Assembly: GCA_020059985.1 (NCBI GenBank)
Contig: JAGVCI010000061.1
Location: 1 to 7,987 of the forward strand
DNA: 7,987 nucleotides
DNA from: Candidatus Peribacterales bacterium
GTDB lineage: Bacteria > Patescibacteriota > Gracilibacteria > Peribacterales > Peribacteraceae
Direction: 5' to 3'
Made by a program: the position numbers and the translations under genes
Shown: piece by piece, positions 5,871 to 7,987 of the stretch
How the letters are laid out: every line of letters starts with the position of its first letter
How positions within the stretch are numbered: position 1 is the first letter of the stretch
The notes under the pieces: generated by a model
The model's database searches: none
Told to the model about the DNA's origin: nothing
What the model saw: only the letters and a program-made list of their open reading frames with translations

Positions 5871-7283
5871 ATGCGTCTGCGTACTCTCCTGCGTGCTTCT
5901 CTTCTTGTGCCCGTTTCGATTGGGTTTGCTGTCGGTGTAGCAACCACAACGCTCGGTGCAACGGTTCTTGGCTCGGCAATATTCTCCGATGTCCGTTCCG
6001 GTATGTTTTATGACGAGGCGATCGGAGAGCTCTCAAGTCTTGGTATCATCAAAGGATACGATAACGGACGTTTCGGGCCCAATGATCCGGTGACGCGCGG
6101 ACAGGTTGCCGTGCTCATGAAGCGTTTGCGCGATGACATCAAGGGTACCTCTTCCAATGACGACGATGATGAAGAGGAAGCAGAGGAGGAGGAAGAGGAG
6201 GAGGAAGAAGAAGAGGAAACCAATAAAGCAGGTCTCGTTCGCTTCACACTTGCCAATTACACGGTCGATGAATACAAGGGCACAGTCACCATCACGGTCG
6301 TTCGCTCCGGTGGCGACGACGGAGCTGTGACGGTGGAGTACGAAACGTCGACGCAGACTGCCACGGCGGGTACAGACTTCGAGGCTACAGCGGGAACACT
6401 CTCCTTTGCCGATGGCGAAGGCACGCTGAGCTTTACCGTGAAGATCTTCGATGATGGCGCCGACGAGGCTGATGAGACGTTCAAGGTCAAACTGCTTCGT
6501 CCGACAGGAGGGGCTGAGCTCACCAGCCCGCAGGAGGCGCTCGTGACGATCAGAGATAATGAAGGCACCACCACGACAACGGGAAGCGGTGGTACATCTG
6601 TTGCGACCAACAATTTCACCTTCACTGCTCTCGAGTTTGATGTGAAAGAGTCCGGAACAACAGCAACGGTGCGTGTGAAGAGAGAAGGCTCCACCTCAAG
6701 CGCTGCGGATGTCACCTATGCGACGGCAAATGGCACTGCGAATGGCAACCACTACAAGGGCACAAACGGAACGCTTAACTTCGCCTCGGGTGATACGGAG
6801 AAGACATTTACGGTCGAGATCAGCGACAACTCGTCTGTTGATGGGAAGCGTGCGTTCTCGGTGATCCTCTCCAATCCGACAGGTGGTGTCGCACTCGGTC
6901 GTATTCCCACTGCAAAAGTGAACATCATTGACGATGAAACACTCACCTTTGGTAGTGGTGCGATAAAGTTCTCGAAGACCATCTACGAAGTGACGGAGAG
7001 CGCGAAGGAAGCTGTGATTGAAGTGTGGCGTATTAACGGAGCAATGGGAGATGTTTCCGTCACGTACGGAACCACCAATGGTACGGCGTTCTCTGGATCG
7101 GACTACACATCGACCTCGGGCACCATGACGTTTAAGTCAGGGGAGTCAAAGAAGATTTTCGTCATTCCGATTGTGGATGACGATACCAACGAGTCCACGG
7201 AGTCGATCAACCTCACACTCTCGAGTCCGACTGCTGGTGCGACACTTACGACGCCGTCGATCGCAACAGTCGAAATTCAGTAA
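5871..7283 (+). CDS. surface protein: SLH domain, polyacidic linker and three Calx-beta repeats
   Basis: This is a 470-residue exported protein. A signal peptide spans about residues 1-30 (basic MRLRTLLR, hydrophobic core, cleavage near TLGA). One SLH domain follows at about 37-90 (IFSDV...GIIKGYDNGRFGPNDPVTRGQ). Residues 97-116 are a fully acidic linker (four Asp, then Glu with one Ala; 105-116 are all Glu). Three Calx-beta domains follow at about 121-230, 248-354 and 363-470, each with the family pattern of a T-A-x-x-G-x-D-[FY] or similar loop, then G-T-x-x-F-x-x-G and an acidic turn before L-S-x-P-T-x-G-A. Repeats 1 and 3 keep the calcium-type acidic turns (DDGADEADETF, VDDDTNESTES). Repeat 2 has lost most of them (DNSSVDGKRAF). 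The chain ends at TVEIQ, at the last strand of repeat 3. The likely role is an S-layer-anchored, calcium-dependent adhesin or matrix protein outside the cell. Function is inferred from domains only. Confidence 0.92.
   Translation: MRLRTLLRASLLVPVSIGFAVGVATTTLGATVLGSAIFSDVRSGMFYDEAIGELSSLGIIKGYDNGRFGPNDPVTRGQVAVLMKRLRDDIKGTSSNDDDDEEEAEEEEEEEEEEEETNKAGLVRFTLANYTVDEYKGTVTITVVRSGGDDGAVTVEYETSTQTATAGTDFEATAGTLSFADGEGTLSFTVKIFDDGADEADETFKVKLLRPTGGAELTSPQEALVTIRDNEGTTTTTGSGGTSVATNNFTFTALEFDVKESGTTATVRVKREGSTSSAADVTYATANGTANGNHYKGTNGTLNFASGDTEKTFTVEISDNSSVDGKRAFSVILSNPTGGVALGRIPTAKVNIIDDETLTFGSGAIKFSKTIYEVTESAKEAVIEVWRINGAMGDVSVTYGTTNGTAFSGSDYTSTSGTMTFKSGESKKIFVIPIVDDDTNESTESINLTLSSPTAGATLTTPSIATVEIQ
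6159..6218 (+). repeat. GAN/GAR trinucleotide tract encoding the acidic linker
   Basis: Sixty bases are made of GAC, GAT, GAA and GAG codons with a single GCA, encoding 4 Asp, 15 Glu and 1 Ala. From about 6171 on the strand is almost pure purine. GAA and GAG are mixed, so the tract is not a perfect microsatellite. Any slippage by three bases would change linker length without breaking the frame. Confidence 0.85.
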
Positions 7284-7294
7284 CGATTTTCACT

Positions 7295-7328
7295 CGCAGC
7301 GGGGAGTTATTGGCTCTCCGCTGCGTTT
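7295..7328 (+). terminator. probable intrinsic terminator after the SLH/Calx-beta gene
   Basis: A 12-bp stem is formed by CGCAGCGGGGAG (7295-7306) and CTCTCCGCTGCG (7314-7325), all paired with one G-T wobble, around a 7-base loop. It begins 11 bases after the stop codon. Only three T follow (7326-7328), so termination may be incomplete or Rho-assisted. Confidence 0.6.
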
Positions 7329-7347
7329 GGCATGATGTTAAGGATAT

Positions 7348-7376
7348 TTGACTTTCTTGGTGTAGAGGCTTATAAC
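7348..7376 (+). promoter_or_regulatory. strong candidate sigma70 promoter for the microprotein transcript
   Basis: TTGACT (7348-7353, 5/6) and TATAAC (7371-7376, 5/6) are separated by 17 bases, the best two-box promoter in the window. The predicted start is near 7383, which leaves an 85-base leader before the GTG at 7468, much longer than the other leaders here. Confidence 0.65.
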
Positions 7377-7384
7377 TATTAGCC

Positions 7385-7446
7385 GCGGAGGATCCGCTTT
7401 TATCCCTAGTGGGAGCGATTCCGTGGATTATGGAAGTCGCTCTTTT
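7385..7446 (+). promoter_or_regulatory. structured leader with T-tailed hairpins, attenuator-like or small RNA
   Basis: Three hairpins can be drawn in the leader. GCGGA/TCCGC (7385-7397, 3-base loop) is followed by TTTTAT. TCCC/GGGA (7403-7414) has a 4-base loop. GAGCGATTCC/GGAAGTCGCTC (7413-7442) has 10 base pairs, one bulged G at 7436 and a 9-base loop, and is followed by TTTT (7443-7446). The second and third share bases 7413-7414 and so compete. The third resembles an intrinsic terminator 21 bases ahead of the microprotein start. If it works, the promoter would mostly make a short RNA of about 60 nt, with the microprotein expressed only on readthrough. No known riboswitch class was recognised. 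Confidence 0.4.
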
Positions 7447-7457
7447 CACAACCATCT

Positions 7458-7463
7458 GAGGTG
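7458..7463 (+). promoter_or_regulatory. Shine-Dalgarno of the microprotein gene
   Basis: GAGGTG matches the core AGGAGGTG and its GAGG is 6 bases before GTG 7468. It is the only convincing Shine-Dalgarno at a gene start in the window. It selects GTG 7468 over the in-frame GTG 7423, which lies inside the leader hairpin. Confidence 0.65.
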
Positions 7464-7467
7464 CAAC

Positions 7468-7698
7468 GTGAGAAAGTGTTTTCTGTTTGCGGTCCTCGTG
7501 ATCGCCGCCGTCTCCACTTTGGTTTCTGCTGAGGAAATTCAGCCCATCTCCCGCTCGAAGCTCGAGCAGATGGGTCTTCGCGACCTTAAGGTCATATCCG
7601 ACCAAGAGGGGATGAAAGTCCGTGGCAGTGCGAAGGCACGCCGATTTCGGATCATCATCCGACGTGGCGGAGATGTCTCTGTCGTCCCTCGATGGTAA
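7468..7698 (+). CDS. secreted basic microprotein of unknown function
   Basis: This is a 76-residue protein starting at GTG 7468, chosen because a Shine-Dalgarno precedes it and the reading begins directly with a signal peptide: VRK, a hydrophobic core at about 5-18, then VSA at 19-21 with likely cleavage before Glu22. An in-frame GTG at 7423 would add 15 residues ahead of the signal. The mature part is about 55 residues: a helical-looking segment (SRSKLEQMGLRDLKVISDQE), then GMKVRG, then a strongly basic beta-hairpin-like end (RFRIIIRR, GG, DVSVVPRW) finishing in Trp. Net charge is clearly positive and the only cysteine lies in the signal peptide. I do not recognise the family. It has its own promoter, structured leader and strong terminator, so it forms a one-gene unit. 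It could be a secreted binding peptide, an envelope component or an antimicrobial-type peptide; none of these is shown by sequence. Confidence 0.75.
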   Translation: MRKCFLFAVLVIAAVSTLVSAEEIQPISRSKLEQMGLRDLKVISDQEGMKVRGSAKARRFRIIIRRGGDVSVVPRW

Positions 7699-7721
7699 TT
7701 ACCGTCGACTTCCGTTTCGTT

Positions 7722-7762
7722 CGCCGCCGTGTCCTCACAAGGGATGCGGCGGTGGTTTTTTT
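7722..7762 (+). terminator. strong intrinsic terminator after the microprotein gene
   Basis: Bases 7722-7735 pair with 7741-7754 in a 14-bp stem that includes GCCGCC-type GC pairs and several G-T wobbles, around the loop CACAA. Seven T follow at 7756-7762. It begins 24 bases after the TAA. This is the clearest terminator in the window. Confidence 0.9.
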
Positions 7763-7765
7763 GAT

Positions 7766-7771
7766 TATAAT
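7766..7771 (+). promoter_or_regulatory. consensus -10 box TATAAT directly ahead of the last gene
   Basis: A perfect TATAAT ends 6 bases before GTG 7778. The usual distance from the -10 box to the start site puts transcription at or within a base or two of that GTG, which would give a leaderless mRNA. No good -35 box is present (GATGCG at a 17-base spacing). A TG lies at 7762-7763, one base off the extended -10 position. Confidence 0.45.
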
Positions 7772-7777
7772 CTAGAG

Positions 7778-7987
7778 GTGAGAAAGAAAGTTCCAGCAAA
7801 GAAGAAAAAAGGGGTCTTCTTGCGAATCGCTCCCGTGTATTTTAAAAACCTTGAATACGTTTCTCTAATAACCGCACTTGCATATGTGGCTGCGGTTTCT
7901 GGAAATTTTATTGTATTTCTTTTAGTTGCCATATCTTTATTCATCTACACAGGGTATCTCACTGATCTGTTGTGGATGAAATATCAA
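7778..7987 (+). CDS. N-terminal part of a small membrane protein (partial)
   Basis: An open frame runs from GTG 7778 to the window end, 70 codons without a stop. The N terminus is very basic (VRKKVPAKKKKG). It is followed by hydrophobic segments at about residues 28-42 (YVSLITALAYVAAVSG) and 43-58 (NFIVFLLVAISLFIYTG), which may form a helical hairpin with the basic end in the cytoplasm. Base composition is visibly more AT-rich than the rest of the window. The start is uncertain: there is no usable Shine-Dalgarno, and a consensus TATAAT 6 bases upstream suggests a leaderless message. In-frame GTG 7835 is an alternative. The first nine bases, GTGAGAAAG, equal those of the preceding microprotein gene. 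I do not recognise the family. Confidence 0.6.
   Translation, partial: MRKKVPAKKKKGVFLRIAPVYFKNLEYVSLITALAYVAAVSGNFIVFLLVAISLFIYTGYLTDLLWMKYQ

Noticed and set aside
6257..6715. 152-codon minus-strand open frame inside the Calx-beta region
   Set aside because: It is a Val/Ser-rich complement of the Thr/Asp-rich repeats, and the plus frame has clear domains.
7423..7467. N-terminal extension of the microprotein from GTG 7423
   Set aside because: That GTG lies in the loop of a leader hairpin, has no Shine-Dalgarno, and would put 15 residues before the signal peptide.
7326..7467. tRNA or known riboswitch in the gap before the microprotein
   Set aside because: No cloverleaf, T-loop motif or known aptamer core was found; only simple hairpins are supported.
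7539..7799. 86-codon minus-strand open frame across the microprotein and terminator
   Set aside because: It reads through the strong terminator hairpin and has no domain or start signals.

Overview
The window reads as ordinary chromosomal DNA from an uncultured bacterium of moderate GC content. It is most likely a member of the Candidate Phyla Radiation (Patescibacteria), and Peregrinibacteria/Peribacteria would fit. This is an inference from the tight packing of short genes, the style of GreA, a small helical protein of a type I associate with CPR genomes, and SLH-domain surface proteins. No 16S or ribosomal protein gene is present to confirm it.

Left part (1-4856), housekeeping. The 3' end of holA (DNA polymerase III delta subunit) runs rightward. 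Its stop codon lies one base from the stop of a leftward block. In transcription order that block is carB (carbamoyl-phosphate synthase large subunit), greA (transcript cleavage factor), a 103-residue two-CxxC protein and a 126-residue helical protein. greA has its own plausible sigma70-type promoter. The last three genes are separated by 1 and 12 bases and are probably cotranscribed. CarB is clearly of the type found in eukaryotic CAD/CPS I and, from memory, in Bacteroidetes, not the E. coli type. carA is not in the window.

Middle part (4857-7328), cell surface. Diverging from carB are two rightward secreted proteins with S-layer homology (SLH) domains: a 281-residue protein with three SLH repeats, and a 470-residue protein with one SLH repeat, a polyacidic linker and three Calx-beta repeats. 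They look like S-layer-anchored envelope or adhesion proteins. A hairpin terminator follows the second.

Right part (7329-7987), the least explained. A strong promoter (TTGACT-17-TATAAC) drives an 85-nt leader containing T-tailed hairpins. Next comes a gene for a 76-residue secreted basic microprotein, the only gene here with a clear Shine-Dalgarno sequence, and then a strong intrinsic terminator. A perfect TATAAT sits 6 bp ahead of the GTG of a truncated small membrane protein, which would make a leaderless mRNA.

A theme of the window is translation initiation. Six of the seven complete genes have no Shine-Dalgarno sequence, and most of these have short pyrimidine-rich leaders. No mobile element, CRISPR array, tRNA or rRNA was seen, and there is no gene-free stretch over 300 bases.
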